DNA of 38,014 bases from an uncultured Clostridia bacterium (GCA_946410665.1 CAMKBC010000005.1:1-38014); one strand, 5' to 3'. Counted from the stretch's first letter, positions 9,745-20,886 are shown. The notes: generated from the letters alone by a model not told the origin. Translations and numbers: made by a program.

Positions 9745-10932
9745 TTATTTGTTTGGTATGCATTCGATACCTGGTAATACTTTTCCTTCGATGAATTCTA
9801 GAGAAGCTCCACCACCTGTTGAAATGTGTGTCATTTTATCAGCAAGTCCTGCTTTTGTAACAGCTGCTGCAGAATCACCACCACCAATAATAGTTTTGCA
9901 ATCTGTTAATTCAGCTAAGTATTCAGCGATTGCATTTGTTCCGATAGCAAATGGTTTTAATTCGAATACACCAACAGGACCATTCCATAAAACTGTTTTT
10001 GCTTCTGCAAGAACGCTCTTGTATAATTCGATTGATTCAGGTCCGATATCAAATCCTTCCCAATCATCTGGAATTTCGTTACTCTTAACAACTAATGTTT
10101 CTGTATCTTCAGAGAATTCTTTTCCGCATTTTGTGTCAACTGGAAGTAATAATTTAACTCCCTTTGCTTCTGCTTTAGCAAGTAATTCTTTTGCTAAATC
10201 AATCTTATCTTCTTCAACTAAAGATTTTCCTGTCGAATATCCTTGTGCTCTGAAGAATGTGTATGCCATAGCTCCACCAATAATTAATGTATCAACTTTA
10301 TCAAGTAATGAATTGATAACACCAATTTTGTCTGAAACTTTCTTTCCTCCTAAGATTGCTACAAATGGTCTTACTGGATTGTTTAAAGAATCTCCTAATT
10401 GTTCTAATTCTTTTTCAATTAAGAATCCGCAAGCTGATGGTAAGAATTTTGAAACACCTTCTGTTGAAGCATGTGCTCTGTGAGCTGTTCCGAAAGCATC
10501 GTTAACATATACTTCAGCAAGTGATGCTAATTCTCTTGAAAATTCTTCATCGTTTGCTTCTTCTCTTGCATCATATCTAACATTTTCAAGAAGCACTACA
10601 TCTCCTTCATTCATGTCAGCTGTTAATGCTTTTGCAGAATCACCAATAATATCATCAGCAAGTTTAACTTCTCTTCCTAATTGAACTGATAATTCTTTTG
10701 CAACTGGTGCTAATGAGAATTCTTTCTTAACTTCTCCCTTTGGTCTTCCTAAGTGTGAGCAAAGAATTAATTTTGCTCCTTGATCTAAAACATATTGAAT
10801 TGTTGGTAATGCAGCAATAATTCTTGTTTTATCTGTGATATTTAAGTTCTCATCTAGTGGAACATTGAAATCACATCTCATTAAAACTTTTTTACCTTTT
10901 AAATCAATGTCTCTAACTGTAACTTTATTCAT
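9745..10932 (-). CDS. pgk: Phosphoglycerate kinase
   Basis: [47 protein letters not shown]. Confidence 0.98.
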   Translation of the reverse strand: MNKVTVRDIDLKGKKVLMRCDFNVPLDENLNITDKTRIIAALPTIQYVLDQGAKLILCSHLGRPKGEVKKEFSLAPVAKELSVQLGREVKLADDIIGDSAKALTADMNEGDVVLLENVRYDAREEANDEEFSRELASLAEVYVNDAFGTAHRAHASTEGVSKFLPSACGFLIEKELEQLGDSLNNPVRPFVAILGGKKVSDKIGVINSLLDKVDTLIIGGAMAYTFFRAQGYSTGKSLVEEDKIDLAKELLAKAEAKGVKLLLPVDTKCGKEFSEDTETLVVKSNEIPDDWEGFDIGPESIELYKSVLAEAKTVLWNGPVGVFELKPFAIGTNAIAEYLAELTDCKTIIGGGDSAAAVTKAGLADKMTHISTGGGASLEFIEGKVLPGIECIPNK

Positions 10933-10960
10933 TTTTCAAACTCCTTATTAAGATATATAA

Positions 10961-10986
10961 AGAGGTCCGACCTGAATCGGACCTCT
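10961..10986 (-). terminator. Strong hairpin in gap-pgk intergenic region (terminator, attenuator or processing site)
   Basis: AGAGGTCCGA-cctgaa-TCGGACCTCT perfect 10-bp stem; only a weak T-tract follows on the minus strand (TTATATAT). Confidence 0.6.
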
Positions 10987-10999
10987 AGGTCTACTTTAA

Positions 11000-12016
11000 T
11001 TATTGTAATTCAGCGAAATATTTAATTGTTCTTACCATTTGTGATGTGTAAGAGTTTTCATTGTCATACCAAGAAACAACTTGTACTTCGTATAATCCAT
11101 CACCCATTGGAACTACCATTGTTTGTGTTGGATCAAATACACCACCATGTGTATCTCCGATGATATCTGAAGAAACGATTTCTCCATCATCATATCCGAA
11201 TGAATCATTTGAAGCAGCTTTCATAGCTTCGTTGATTCCATCAACTGTAACGTTTTCACCTTTTACAACAGCTGTTAATAATGTTGTTGATCCTGTTGCA
11301 ACTGGAACTCTTTGTGCAGCTCCAACTAATTTTCCATCTAATTCTGGAATAACTAATCCGATAGCTTTAGCAGCTCCTGAAGATGAAGGTACAATGTTAA
11401 CTGCAGCAGCTCTTGATCTTCTTAAATTACCTTTTCTTTGTGGTCCATCAAGAAGCATTTGATCTCCTGTGTAAGCATGTACTGTGCACATAATTCCTGA
11501 TTGAATTGGTGCATATTTATTTAATGTATTTGCCATAGGTGCCAAGCAGTTTGTTGTACAAGATGCAGCTGAAATAATTTGATCATCAGCTTTTAGTGTT
11601 CCTTCGTTAACACCAAATACGATTGTAGGTAAATCATTTCCAGCTGGTGCAGAAATAATAACTTTCTTTGCTCCTGCATCAATATGTGCTTGTGCCTTAT
11701 CCTTAGATGTATAGAAACCTGTACATTCTAAAACAACATCAACATTTAATTCTCCCCATGGAAGATTTGCAGCATCTTTTTCTGCATAAATCTTGATTGT
11801 TTGTCCGTCAACAGTGATTGAATCTTCTCCTGCTGAAACTGTATCTGCTTTAGCATATGTTTTTTGTGCAGAATCATGTTTTAAAAGATAAGCTAACATC
11901 TCTGGAGATGTTAAGTCGTTGATAGCAACGATTTCATATCCTTCTGCTCCAAACATTTGTCTAAATGCAAGACGTCCTATACGTCCAAATCCATTAATAG
12001 CAACTCTAACTGACAT
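11000..12016 (-). CDS. gap: Glyceraldehyde-3-phosphate dehydrogenase, type I
   Basis: [48 protein letters not shown]. Confidence 0.98.
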   Translation of the reverse strand: MSVRVAINGFGRIGRLAFRQMFGAEGYEIVAINDLTSPEMLAYLLKHDSAQKTYAKADTVSAGEDSITVDGQTIKIYAEKDAANLPWGELNVDVVLECTGFYTSKDKAQAHIDAGAKKVIISAPAGNDLPTIVFGVNEGTLKADDQIISAASCTTNCLAPMANTLNKYAPIQSGIMCTVHAYTGDQMLLDGPQRKGNLRRSRAAAVNIVPSSSGAAKAIGLVIPELDGKLVGAAQRVPVATGSTTLLTAVVKGENVTVDGINEAMKAASNDSFGYDDGEIVSSDIIGDTHGGVFDPTQTMVVPMGDGLYEVQVVSWYDNENSYTSQMVRTIKYFAELQ

Positions 12017-12081
12017 AATAAAAAATTCCTCCTTAAGAATTAATTGTAATTGCCTTTTTTCTATGGCAATCTAACGCATTA

Positions 12082-12110
12082 ATTATATAGGAGGAATTTA
12101 ATTTTTTCAA
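12082..12110 (-). promoter_or_regulatory. Sigma-A type promoter upstream of gap
   Basis: Minus strand TTGAAA (12105-12110), 17-bp spacer, TATAAT (12082-12087). Confidence 0.65.
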
Positions 12111-12202
12111 GAAAAACCGGGGGTTTGTAATATAAATATCACACTTAATTTACATAATTGTCCGACTTTTCCATCTTTTTAGGCTATTGGGTATTTTACC
12201 CC

Positions 12203-12826
12203 TTATTGTTGTGGTAATCTACTAGCCAACTTATTGCAATTTTCTTGTTGATAAGTAACTAATTTATTCTTTGTAGGTAATGTCCATTGTGTACTAACAT
12301 TGTCTAAATTCTTAAAATAAATCGCTAATTTCTTTGTTGAAAAATGTAATGGCAATTTTTCTATGTTAATTCTTGCTATTTCTTCATTTCCTATAAATAC
12401 ATAATTATCTATATCGGTTATAAAGTCCTTAATCTTAGGAATTAGTTGTCCACTATTTCTTAATGGGATAACAGCTATTCCTTTTTCCATAATATTAACT
12501 AGGTATCCACAATATACATTTCTACTAAATAGTATTCTTTGTTTATCATCTAATTTACCATAGAATTCATTAACTGTTTCTTGAATTACAGAATTCATTG
12601 AACCAGCAATAGCGCCTCCAACTAATCCTCCTGCAACTCCACCAACTTTAGCTCCTGTTATTGTAGCATTAGTCTCTAAAGTACTACTAGGATCAATACT
12701 TGCTGAAACATAGTCTCTATTAAGAACTACTAAAAAGCAATTATCTTCTCCTAATCCATTAACGCTAGAGAATAAATCTCTAACTACATTCATATCCTTT
12801 ATTCCATCGATATTTACATTATCCAT
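12203..12826 (-). CDS. Hypothetical protein with glycine-rich (glycine-zipper-like) segment
   Basis: ORF with central GAKVGGVAGGLVGGAIAGS segment; no recognised family. Confidence 0.65.
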   Translation of the reverse strand: MDNVNIDGIKDMNVVRDLFSSVNGLGEDNCFLVVLNRDYVSASIDPSSTLETNATITGAKVGGVAGGLVGGAIAGSMNSVIQETVNEFYGKLDDKQRILFSRNVYCGYLVNIMEKGIAVIPLRNSGQLIPKIKDFITDIDNYVFIGNEEIARINIEKLPLHFSTKKLAIYFKNLDNVSTQWTLPTKNKLVTYQQENCNKLASRLPQQ

Positions 12827-12859
12827 ATTCTATCCTCCCAAAATTATCATTTGATTAAC

Positions 12860-13771
12860 TTATTTTTCTATGTTGCTTAAATCAAAATTAGGAACGTACT
12901 CTTCTTCGTGTTTTCCTAACTCTTGGATGTATCCATTTTCTAGGTCTAACTCACTTAAATAAGCTTCAATTTCGTCATATTCTTTTTGATTTATTTTTCT
13001 ACTAATAGACTCGTCTTCCTTAGCTTTATAAGTTGGAAAATATTGAGCCATAACACTTACATAAGTTCCATTAGGCATATTCTCTTTAATCCATTTAAGA
13101 ACATGCTTTGTATTTTGAAGATGATTTGGCAAAATAAGATGTCTAATAATCATTCCTTTTTGCATGATACCATCTTCATCAAAAACATTTTCTCCTACTT
13201 GTCTTTGCATCTCTTTAATTGCTGCTGTTGCATTTTCAAAGTAGTGAGGTGCTGTACTATACTTTATAGCAATGTTGTCTGCATAATATTTAAGATCAGG
13301 CAAGTATATATCAATCAAACCATCAAGCATTTTGATAGTTTCAACAGTTTCATAAGCACAAGTATTATAAACAATTGGAATATGAAGTCCCATTGCTTTT
13401 GCTTTTTTAATAGCTTCGATTATTTGATAAACATAGATTGTTGGAGTAACTAAATTGATATTGTTTACTCCTCTATCTTGTTGTTCAATCATAATCTCAG
13501 CAAGTCTATCGGTTGTAATTTCTACGCCCTTTCCCTCGTGGCTAATCTCATAGTTCTGACAAAACATACATCTTAAGTTGCAGTTACTAAAAAAGATTGT
13601 TCCTGAACCTTTTTGGTTTTCCCCTGGCTCACCACTAATACAAGGCTCTTCAAAATAGTGGGTCGATACTAGTGCTACTTTCACTTTATCACTAGCCTTG
13701 CAAAAACCAAGTTGACCATTTAATCTATTAACTTTGCAATCACGTGGACAAAGTTCACACTTATCTAGCAT
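12860..13771 (-). CDS. Radical SAM protein, PflA-like activating-enzyme family
   Basis: CxxxCxxC (CNLRCMFCQNYEIS); N-terminal CELCPRDCKVNRLNGQLGFC cysteine cluster; LIDIYLPDLKY. Confidence 0.85.
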   Translation of the reverse strand: MLDKCELCPRDCKVNRLNGQLGFCKASDKVKVALVSTHYFEEPCISGEPGENQKGSGTIFFSNCNLRCMFCQNYEISHEGKGVEITTDRLAEIMIEQQDRGVNNINLVTPTIYVYQIIEAIKKAKAMGLHIPIVYNTCAYETVETIKMLDGLIDIYLPDLKYYADNIAIKYSTAPHYFENATAAIKEMQRQVGENVFDEDGIMQKGMIIRHLILPNHLQNTKHVLKWIKENMPNGTYVSVMAQYFPTYKAKEDESISRKINQKEYDEIEAYLSELDLENGYIQELGKHEEEYVPNFDLSNIEK

Positions 13772-13783
13772 CGTCTTTCCTTT

Positions 13784-15019
13784 CTATTCTTGATCTAATC
13801 CTGCAGTGTATCCTGTTGAGTATGCTGACTGTAAGTTAAATCCTCCAGTGTAAGCATCAACGTCGATGATTTCTCCTGCAAAGAACAATCCATTAACCAA
13901 TTTTGATTCCATTGTTTTCGGATTAATTTCTTTTACAGAAACACCACCTGCAGTTACTATTGCTTCTTTAATTGAGCCAAATCCTGAAATTTCAATCTTA
14001 AAGTGTTTTAGTAATTCTATTATCTTTAATCTTTCTTCACGAGTAATTGAGTTAACTTTTCTAGTTTCTTCAATTCCGCTTCTTTCAATAATTACTGGTA
14101 TCATCGCTTGAGGCAATAAATCATCAAGCGCATTCTTTAATTCTTTGTTCTTGTATTTATCAAAGTCTCTTAAAATTCTATCATCTAATTTAGCTTCATC
14201 CAATGCTGGTTTTAAATCAAATTCTGCATATGGATTAATCATCTTGCTTCTTACTAAATGTGCTGAAGCACTTAAAACGATTGGTCCAGAAATTCCAAAA
14301 TGAGTGAATAACATTTCACCAAAATCATCATAGATTTTCTTTCCATTTTCAAATAATTTTATAGTAACATTTTTAAGTGATAACCCTTGTAGTTCTTGGC
14401 AGTAATGAAGTGAATCTCCTTCTGCCGTCATTGAAACTAATGATGGTCTTGTTTCTACTATTGTGTGTCCTAGTTTTTCTGCAAATTTATATCCATCACC
14501 TGTTGACCCTGTTCCTGGATAGCTTAATCCTCCTGTTGCTAATATAACTTTATCGCATGCAATATCTTCTCTTTGAGTTCTAACTGCAAAAACTGTTTCT
14601 TTACCTTCACTATCTGTATTAACTAAAATATCTTTAACTTCTGTTTCAAGTCTCACATCAATTCCATCTAATTTTCTAGTTAAAGCTTCGATAACGTCAG
14701 TTGCTCTATCACTTACAGGGAAGATTCTGTTTCCTCTTTCATTCTTTGTTGGAATGTCGATCAACTTTAAGATATCTTCGTTAGTGAAATTTTGGAATGC
14801 ACTATATAAAAATCTTCCGTTGCCAGGAATATTTTCTATGAATTTATCCATAGGAAGAGAGCTTGTAATGTTGCATCTACCTTTTCCGGTGATAGCTAAT
14901 TTCTTACCAAGCTTGTTCATCTTCTCTAATAAAATTACATTATCTCCCTGCTTTTTAGCAGAAATGGCGGCCAACATTCCTGCTGGTCCGCCTCCTATAA
15001 CAATTACTCTCTTATTCAT
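13784..15019 (-). CDS. HI0933-like NAD(P)/FAD-dependent oxidoreductase
   Basis: N-terminal VIVIGGGPAGMLAAISA, GKKLAITGKGRCNITSS, C-terminal GLFFAGEIIDVDAYTGGFNLQSAYSTG. Confidence 0.92.
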   Translation of the reverse strand: MNKRVIVIGGGPAGMLAAISAKKQGDNVILLEKMNKLGKKLAITGKGRCNITSSLPMDKFIENIPGNGRFLYSAFQNFTNEDILKLIDIPTKNERGNRIFPVSDRATDVIEALTRKLDGIDVRLETEVKDILVNTDSEGKETVFAVRTQREDIACDKVILATGGLSYPGTGSTGDGYKFAEKLGHTIVETRPSLVSMTAEGDSLHYCQELQGLSLKNVTIKLFENGKKIYDDFGEMLFTHFGISGPIVLSASAHLVRSKMINPYAEFDLKPALDEAKLDDRILRDFDKYKNKELKNALDDLLPQAMIPVIIERSGIEETRKVNSITREERLKIIELLKHFKIEISGFGSIKEAIVTAGGVSVKEINPKTMESKLVNGLFFAGEIIDVDAYTGGFNLQSAYSTGYTAGLDQE

Positions 15020-15043
15020 CTTTACTATAGTTCTTTCTGTTTA

Positions 15044-16789
15044 TTAATATTCTTGTTTACTGTCTCCGCAGAATGATGGTACTGAAGTACCGTTTTCAAT
15101 TTCATAGTATTGTCCTAAGAATGCGTTATTTAGAGAATTTAATTCATATTTAGGACTGATGATTTCTTTTCCAGTTGAATCTACAACTCCCCATTTTCCA
15201 TTCTTTTTAACACCTAGATATTTTCCATTTGTTATTTCAGTAACCATTTCATATTCATATCCGATAACTGTTTTTCCAGTTGAATCAACAGCACCCCATT
15301 TATCATTTTGTTTTGCAGCATATACTGCATTGCCTGTTACTAAATCTTTATATGCTGACTCTTTACCATCCAAAGAGTAGTATTTAACATCTGTATCATT
15401 GTAAACTTTAATGTATTTATCTGTTTTTACTAAATTAGCATTTGCTAATGATTTGTTGATGTTTCCGTTTGCATCAATAATATCTGTTCTACTTCCATCA
15501 ATTGTGATTCCTTGTAAGACATTTGCATCATTTAATTTTTGGATTGTTCCATATTCAAATGGGACTTTGATATTTCCTGTTGCATCAACTACACCCGTTT
15601 TTCCATCGTTTGTTGCAATAAACAAATTGTTTGTGAAGTATTCAATATAAACATATCCTGTACTTGAAGTTGTCTTCATTGATTTATTGCAAATATTATA
15701 TCTTCCTTCTGAATCAATTACGATACCATATTCGTCATTTACTTTTTTATAACTTTCATATTTTGATTCAAATTCATTTCCTTCTGTATCGAAAACTTTT
15801 CTGACATCACCTTTGTAGCAAACTAATATATCTCCTGCAAAGCTTATGCTATTGTAATCGATTGGAACTTTGCAATCACCATTTAGATTGTAAATTCCAT
15901 ATGCTTTATTTTGTTCTACTAAAAATAGTTTTGTTCCTTTGTCATATTCAACATCTTGGAATTCAATTTTTAATAGTTCATTATTGTTTTTCATGATACC
16001 TACTTTTCCGTTTTGTGTAACTTGTAGATATACATCTTTTCCTTCTATTTCTGTAAGTCTATTAACTTCGTTGTATGTTGTTTTTAAAACAACATTTCCG
16101 TTTGAGTCTGCATAACCAAATCTGTATCCATTGTCTGATCTAACTCTTAAAATAAATCCAGCATTTTCATTTTTACTATCTTTGTCATAATATCCATCAG
16201 CTGTTATGCTGTCGTATTCAAAATTAATAACTGTTTTTCCATTAATATTGATTACTCCATAATAATTATCTTTTTTCGCTTTTAAGTAACCTTCTTTATA
16301 ATCAATTCCTGTGATTTCGTCATAAACAGCATCTGTTATTTTATTTCCATCAATTCCTGCTAAACCTAATTTTCCATTCTCTTTGTATATTAATGTAGTC
16401 TTTTCGTAAGGTACATAACTAACAAATGAGTTTATTGGAATAGCTTGAAGATTGTTGTATTGAGTTAAAATCTTCTCTCCAGATTTATTAACTGCATACC
16501 ATTTTGTCTCTGCTTCAAAAACATCTGTTACAATGAATGTATCCTTTGTAGGATTAGGTATCATAACATCTGCATATTTAGGCTCAATAACAACGTTTCC
16601 GTCTTTATCAAGAACTCCTGCTTTTCCTTCTTTTCTAAGAACATAATAAACAACGTCTTCCTTGTTAATTGTTACTAAATTAACCTTATTTGAATTAATA
16701 ATGTTAACAACTATTAAAATAGCAGCAACTATAACTAATAAAACTATTAAAATCGCAATTTTGTTTAATCCCTTTTGTTTTCTAGCCAT
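15044..16789 (-). CDS. WG-repeat-containing, membrane-anchored protein
   Basis: N-terminal TM helix followed by many WG-type repeats (KWGVVDSTGKEII, KWGAVDSTGKTVIGYEYEMV, YGVININGKTVINFEYDSI). Confidence 0.9.
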   Translation of the reverse strand: MARKQKGLNKIAILIVLLVIVAAILIVVNIINSNKVNLVTINKEDVVYYVLRKEGKAGVLDKDGNVVIEPKYADVMIPNPTKDTFIVTDVFEAETKWYAVNKSGEKILTQYNNLQAIPINSFVSYVPYEKTTLIYKENGKLGLAGIDGNKITDAVYDEITGIDYKEGYLKAKKDNYYGVININGKTVINFEYDSITADGYYDKDSKNENAGFILRVRSDNGYRFGYADSNGNVVLKTTYNEVNRLTEIEGKDVYLQVTQNGKVGIMKNNNELLKIEFQDVEYDKGTKLFLVEQNKAYGIYNLNGDCKVPIDYNSISFAGDILVCYKGDVRKVFDTEGNEFESKYESYKKVNDEYGIVIDSEGRYNICNKSMKTTSSTGYVYIEYFTNNLFIATNDGKTGVVDATGNIKVPFEYGTIQKLNDANVLQGITIDGSRTDIIDANGNINKSLANANLVKTDKYIKVYNDTDVKYYSLDGKESAYKDLVTGNAVYAAKQNDKWGAVDSTGKTVIGYEYEMVTEITNGKYLGVKKNGKWGVVDSTGKEIISPKYELNSLNNAFLGQYYEIENGTSVPSFCGDSKQEY

Positions 16790-16991
16790 ATTGTTCCCCC
16801 TCGTTTACCATATTCTATTTACTCAATGCCCTTCAATTATACATTAAAAAGCGGTTAAAATTCAACCTGTAATTTATATTTAATCACATAATATCTTTTT
16901 TCGATTTCTATCTATTTTTCTAAAAAAAAGAATGTTATAATGATAAAGATTTTTCAAATCAAATTAAAATTTACTGGAGGTTTTCTTTTTT

Positions 16992-18458
16992 ATGAAGAGG
17001 CTCAACAAGACCATGATGCAGTACTTTGAGTGGTATCTTCCATCAAACTGTAAATTATGGACTAATCTTATTAATCAAGCTCCTATTTTAAAAGAAAAAG
17101 GTATTACTTCAATCTGGCTTCCCCCTGCTTATAAGGGTGCTGCCGGAAACAATGATACTGGCTATGGAGTTTATGATTTATACGATTTAGGTGAATTTAA
17201 TCAAAAGGGTTCTGTAAGAACCAAATATGGTACAAAAGATGAATATATCGCAGCTATCGAAGCACTTCAATTAGAAGGAATTCAAGTCATTGCTGATATT
17301 GTTTTAAATCATCGTCTTGGTGCTGACGAAAAGCAAGAAGTTATTGCTTATGAGGTCGACCCAGAAGATAGAAATTTGACCATTGGCGATTACAGAAAAA
17401 TTTTGTGTTGGACGAAATATAATTTTGAAGGCAGAAACAATAAATACTCTGACTTTAAATTAGATTGGTCACATTTCACTTCGATCGATTATGATTTTTA
17501 TACAGAAACAAACAAAATTTATAAATTCTATGGTAAGCATTTTAGCCCTGATGTTGATAAGGAGCACGGAAATTTCGACTACTTAATGGGTGCTGACGTT
17601 GACTTTAATAACCTTGATGTTGTTAATGATTTAACACTTTGGGGTAAATGGTATTTTGATCAAACTCATGTTGACGGATTTAGACTTGATGCTGTAAAAC
17701 ATATCCGTTTCTCGTTCTATAAGAAATGGCTACACGAGTTAAAACATTATATCGGTGAAGATTTTTATACAGTTGGTGAATACTTTAGTGGAGATGTTAA
17801 TTCTCTATTAAACTATTTAGATTATAATGATGAGGTTACTTCATTATTTGACGCTCCTCTACATTATCATTTTAGAGATGCTGCCAATGGTGGTGGCTAC
17901 TATGATATGAGCAAATTATTTGAAGAAACTCTAGTTGATAGAAGACCTTCAAGAGCAGTTACTTTTGTTGATAACCATGACACTGAGCCAGGACAATCAT
18001 TAGAATCTTGGGTTCAAGAATGGTTTAAACCCTCAGCTTATGCTTGCATAATGTTCAGAGATGTTGGAATTCCTTGTATCTTCTATGGAGATTACTACGG
18101 AATCCCTGAAAAAAATATTCCACCTATGAAAGAAATATTAGACAAATTCTTAATGTGTAGAAAATATTTAGCATATGGTGAAGAAAAAGATTATTTTGAT
18201 GATCCAGATATTATTGGATGGACAAGATTCGGTGATTACTATCACCAAGATTCAGGAATGGCTGTTATCCTTTCAGATGGACCTGGTGGAAATAAACAAA
18301 TGAATGTTGGTAAAAATTTAGCAAACTGCGTTCTTTATGATTGTACAGGAAACATTAAAGAACCTGTTTACGTTGATAAAGATGGTAACGGAATCTTCTA
18401 CTGCAATGGTGGTAGCGTATCAGTTTGGATTAAAAAAGATAATATGTATAATTTATAA
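16992..18458 (+). CDS. Cytoplasmic alpha-amylase (GH13)
   Basis: MMQYFEWYLP, DIVLNHRLGAD, VDGFRLDAVKHI, TVGEYFSGD, FVDNHDTEPGQSLE; no signal peptide; RBS CTGGAGG upstream. Confidence 0.95.
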   Translation: MKRLNKTMMQYFEWYLPSNCKLWTNLINQAPILKEKGITSIWLPPAYKGAAGNNDTGYGVYDLYDLGEFNQKGSVRTKYGTKDEYIAAIEALQLEGIQVIADIVLNHRLGADEKQEVIAYEVDPEDRNLTIGDYRKILCWTKYNFEGRNNKYSDFKLDWSHFTSIDYDFYTETNKIYKFYGKHFSPDVDKEHGNFDYLMGADVDFNNLDVVNDLTLWGKWYFDQTHVDGFRLDAVKHIRFSFYKKWLHELKHYIGEDFYTVGEYFSGDVNSLLNYLDYNDEVTSLFDAPLHYHFRDAANGGGYYDMSKLFEETLVDRRPSRAVTFVDNHDTEPGQSLESWVQEWFKPSAYACIMFRDVGIPCIFYGDYYGIPEKNIPPMKEILDKFLMCRKYLAYGEEKDYFDDPDIIGWTRFGDYYHQDSGMAVILSDGPGGNKQMNVGKNLANCVLYDCTGNIKEPVYVDKDGNGIFYCNGGSVSVWIKKDNMYNL

Positions 18459-18465
18459 AAAAAAG

Positions 18466-18491
18466 AAAAGACTAGCATATGCTAGTCTTTT
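18466..18491. terminator. Bidirectional intrinsic terminator between convergent genes
   Basis: Perfect palindrome AAAAGACTAGCAT/ATGCTAGTCTTTT with flanking A and T tracts. Confidence 0.85.
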
Positions 18492-18507
18492 TAATATTTT
18501 AAATCAA

Positions 18508-19020
18508 TTATTTGTTTCCTCTAACTGCTTTGTATTTGTTTAATGCGATTACACATTCAACTATCATTACAATACCAGCTATTGTAATCCATCTAAATCC
18601 TACACCAAATATGAATGCTAAGATTTGTACGAAAACCATTAATGCTCCTGCAACAATGCCTAGGATTAATGTTTTCTTATCTTCTTTATTAGCAAATGGT
18701 ATACCTACAAAACATATTGTTGTATATCCAGCTAAAGCAACAAGATATAAAATAACAAATGTTCTATATCCACCGCTAACAGCCATAGCAAATTGTACTA
18801 GTGGATTTCCTAATGACATTAATTCAATTACTAATGCAATAGCTCCTAAAATTCCTAGTACGATGAATGAAGTTTTAAGATCTGCAAAGATTTTCTTTAA
18901 TCCTTCTTCTGTGTTTGGTCCAGTAAATCCTTGGAAAAATTGATTTCCTTGTGGTGCACCTTGTGGTTGTTGTGGTGCTTGGTATTGTTGATATTGTTGT
19001 TGATTGTTGTTTTCTTCCAT
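18508..19020 (-). CDS. Small polytopic membrane protein with Q/N-rich N-terminus
   Basis: N-terminal MEENNNQQQYQQYQAPQQPQGAPQGN followed by about four hydrophobic segments. Confidence 0.75.
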   Translation of the reverse strand: MEENNNQQQYQQYQAPQQPQGAPQGNQFFQGFTGPNTEEGLKKIFADLKTSFIVLGILGAIALVIELMSLGNPLVQFAMAVSGGYRTFVILYLVALAGYTTICFVGIPFANKEDKKTLILGIVAGALMVFVQILAFIFGVGFRWITIAGIVMIVECVIALNKYKAVRGNK

Positions 19021-19111
19021 AACTTTTTATCTCCTTTAAAATTTATACGTCTTGAATTATACCACTTCAATTTGTTATTTGCTAGTATTTTTTATATTTT
19101 TTTACACTTTT

Positions 19112-20026
19112 TTATAACTCAGCTGCGCCAACGATTCCAGCGTCATTTTTTAATTGGCCTACTAGTAATTTATATTTAGTTTGTTTATTAAACAAATATT
19201 TTTCAACTTGTTTTTTTAACTTTGGCATGAATATATCATCATAATATGAAAAGCTTCCACCAAAAGCTATAGCCTCTGGTTCAAATATATTTATTAAGTT
19301 TGCTACTCCTACAGCAACATTTTCTATATACTCATCAATAAAAATTTTTACATTTTCACTTTCAATATTCTTTCTAATATATTGCTGCACTTCCTCTGCT
19401 ATACAGTCTTTAGGTAAATCAAATGCTTTTATAGCTCTTTCTCTAAATCTTTTTATTGAAGCAAAAGTTTCGAAGCATCCTCTATTTCCGCAGTTGCATC
19501 GCTCACCATTTTTATCAATTATCATATGGCCTAGCTCAAAGCCGGTATTCAATTTTGGTGTTAATAATTTGTTTTTTAGGAACACTGCACTTCCTACACC
19601 TGTTCCTAGGCATAAGTAAATGCAATCTTCATATCCCCTTAACACTCCATATTTTTTCTCTGCTAATCCAGAACATTTTCCATCATTTTTTACTTTAATA
19701 GTTGTGTTGTATGTTTTTTTCAACTCATCTACTATATTAAAATCTTTAATTTTCATATTTACTAGATTTCTTAAATTAGTTGCTGATGGATTACCTGGAG
19801 TTGCGATTCCAATTTTAGAAATATCACTTTTTGTATAATTGTTTTTCTTTAATAAATTATCAATTTCTGAGGTTATAGTTGCAATGATAATTTCTTCTGC
19901 TCTTTCTTCTGTTTCCGCAACTTCTCCTAAATAAATATCTTTTTCTTCTTTATCTATTATCTTACCTTCTTCATTGACAATTCCGGCGGCTATATGGCTT
20001 CCACCTATATCAATTCCTATTTTCAT
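19112..20026 (-). CDS. ROK family protein (glucokinase-like sugar kinase)
   Basis: MKIGIDIGGSHIAAGIV, CLGTGVGSAVF, GHMIIDKNGERCNCGNRGCFETFAS zinc motif, EAIAFGGSF. Confidence 0.9.
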   Translation of the reverse strand: MKIGIDIGGSHIAAGIVNEEGKIIDKEEKDIYLGEVAETEERAEEIIIATITSEIDNLLKKNNYTKSDISKIGIATPGNPSATNLRNLVNMKIKDFNIVDELKKTYNTTIKVKNDGKCSGLAEKKYGVLRGYEDCIYLCLGTGVGSAVFLKNKLLTPKLNTGFELGHMIIDKNGERCNCGNRGCFETFASIKRFRERAIKAFDLPKDCIAEEVQQYIRKNIESENVKIFIDEYIENVAVGVANLINIFEPEAIAFGGSFSYYDDIFMPKLKKQVEKYLFNKQTKYKLLVGQLKNDAGIVGAAEL

Positions 20027-20034
20027 CTATCCTC

Positions 20035-20850
20035 CTAGTCTAACAACATAAATATAGATATTAATAATATTGTAAAGTTTGAAACTGCTAGGTAGGCTCC
20101 TATTGGTAGATCAGGAACTTTCTTTCCTTGGTATTTAGCTGATTTATCTCCAACCTTCTTTATGATAATTCTGAAGAATACCATAAACAAAGTCATTATA
20201 ACTGAAATAATTACTGAAATTTCTTGAGTAAATAATCCCATAATTGCGCAAATCAATGCTACATTTATTGGATAATCTCTCTTCTTGTTTTTCTTCTTTT
20301 GAGTAAGGCTTGCTACTAACAATAATGATATCGCAATTAAATAGATGATTAATCTATTTAAGTTTAATTGTTGATGCATAAAGTAACATGTAATGTAATC
20401 CATAGCAATTCTAATTATAGAGATAACTATTCCATAATTGATTACTCTTGATGAAATAATAAAACTGTTGAAGTCTTGTACTAATATGAAGTATAAGAAC
20501 ACTAAGTATAATTCAGAAACAAACAACTCGCAAAAGTTTGTAACTGATGCTGTAGTTGCTGTTATTCCAAAAGCTTTTGCCAATAATAAAGTTATGATTC
20601 CAAATAGCATTTCTACGACAAACTTTTTGAAAACTAAAGGTTTACCGCAGTGTTTGCATTTTCCATTATAAATAAGGTGACTTATAATAGGAATGCATTC
20701 TGACCATTCAAAATCATGATTACATTTATGGCATTTTATCTTTCCACTAAATATTTTCTTTTTTGCTGAAATTCTATATCCTATCTCTTCTACTAGACTT
20801 CCAACAAAACAACCTATAATGAATATAATTATATGTAATCCAATATCCAT
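20035..20850 (-). CDS. Prepilin peptidase-like (A24 family) membrane protein
   Basis: Polytopic; N-terminal tetra-Cys (CHKCNHDFEWSECIPIISHLIYNGKCKHCGKPL); candidate catalytic Asp in FILVQDFNSFIIS and KKVGDKSAK. Confidence 0.75.
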   Translation of the reverse strand: MDIGLHIIIFIIGCFVGSLVEEIGYRISAKKKIFSGKIKCHKCNHDFEWSECIPIISHLIYNGKCKHCGKPLVFKKFVVEMLFGIITLLLAKAFGITATTASVTNFCELFVSELYLVFLYFILVQDFNSFIISSRVINYGIVISIIRIAMDYITCYFMHQQLNLNRLIIYLIAISLLLVASLTQKKKNKKRDYPINVALICAIMGLFTQEISVIISVIMTLFMVFFRIIIKKVGDKSAKYQGKKVPDLPIGAYLAVSNFTILLISIFMLLD

Positions 20851-20886
20851 TTGTTGTATTTCTCCTTCGTATTTTATTCTTTAAAC

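Noticed and set aside
9749-10483. 244-aa plus-strand ORF
   Set aside because: Fully antisense to pgk, a well-supported gene; shadow ORF from codon bias.
18960-19016. TTG-rich tract resembling a microsatellite
   Set aside because: Explained as the Q/N-rich N-terminal coding segment of the 18508-19020 membrane protein.
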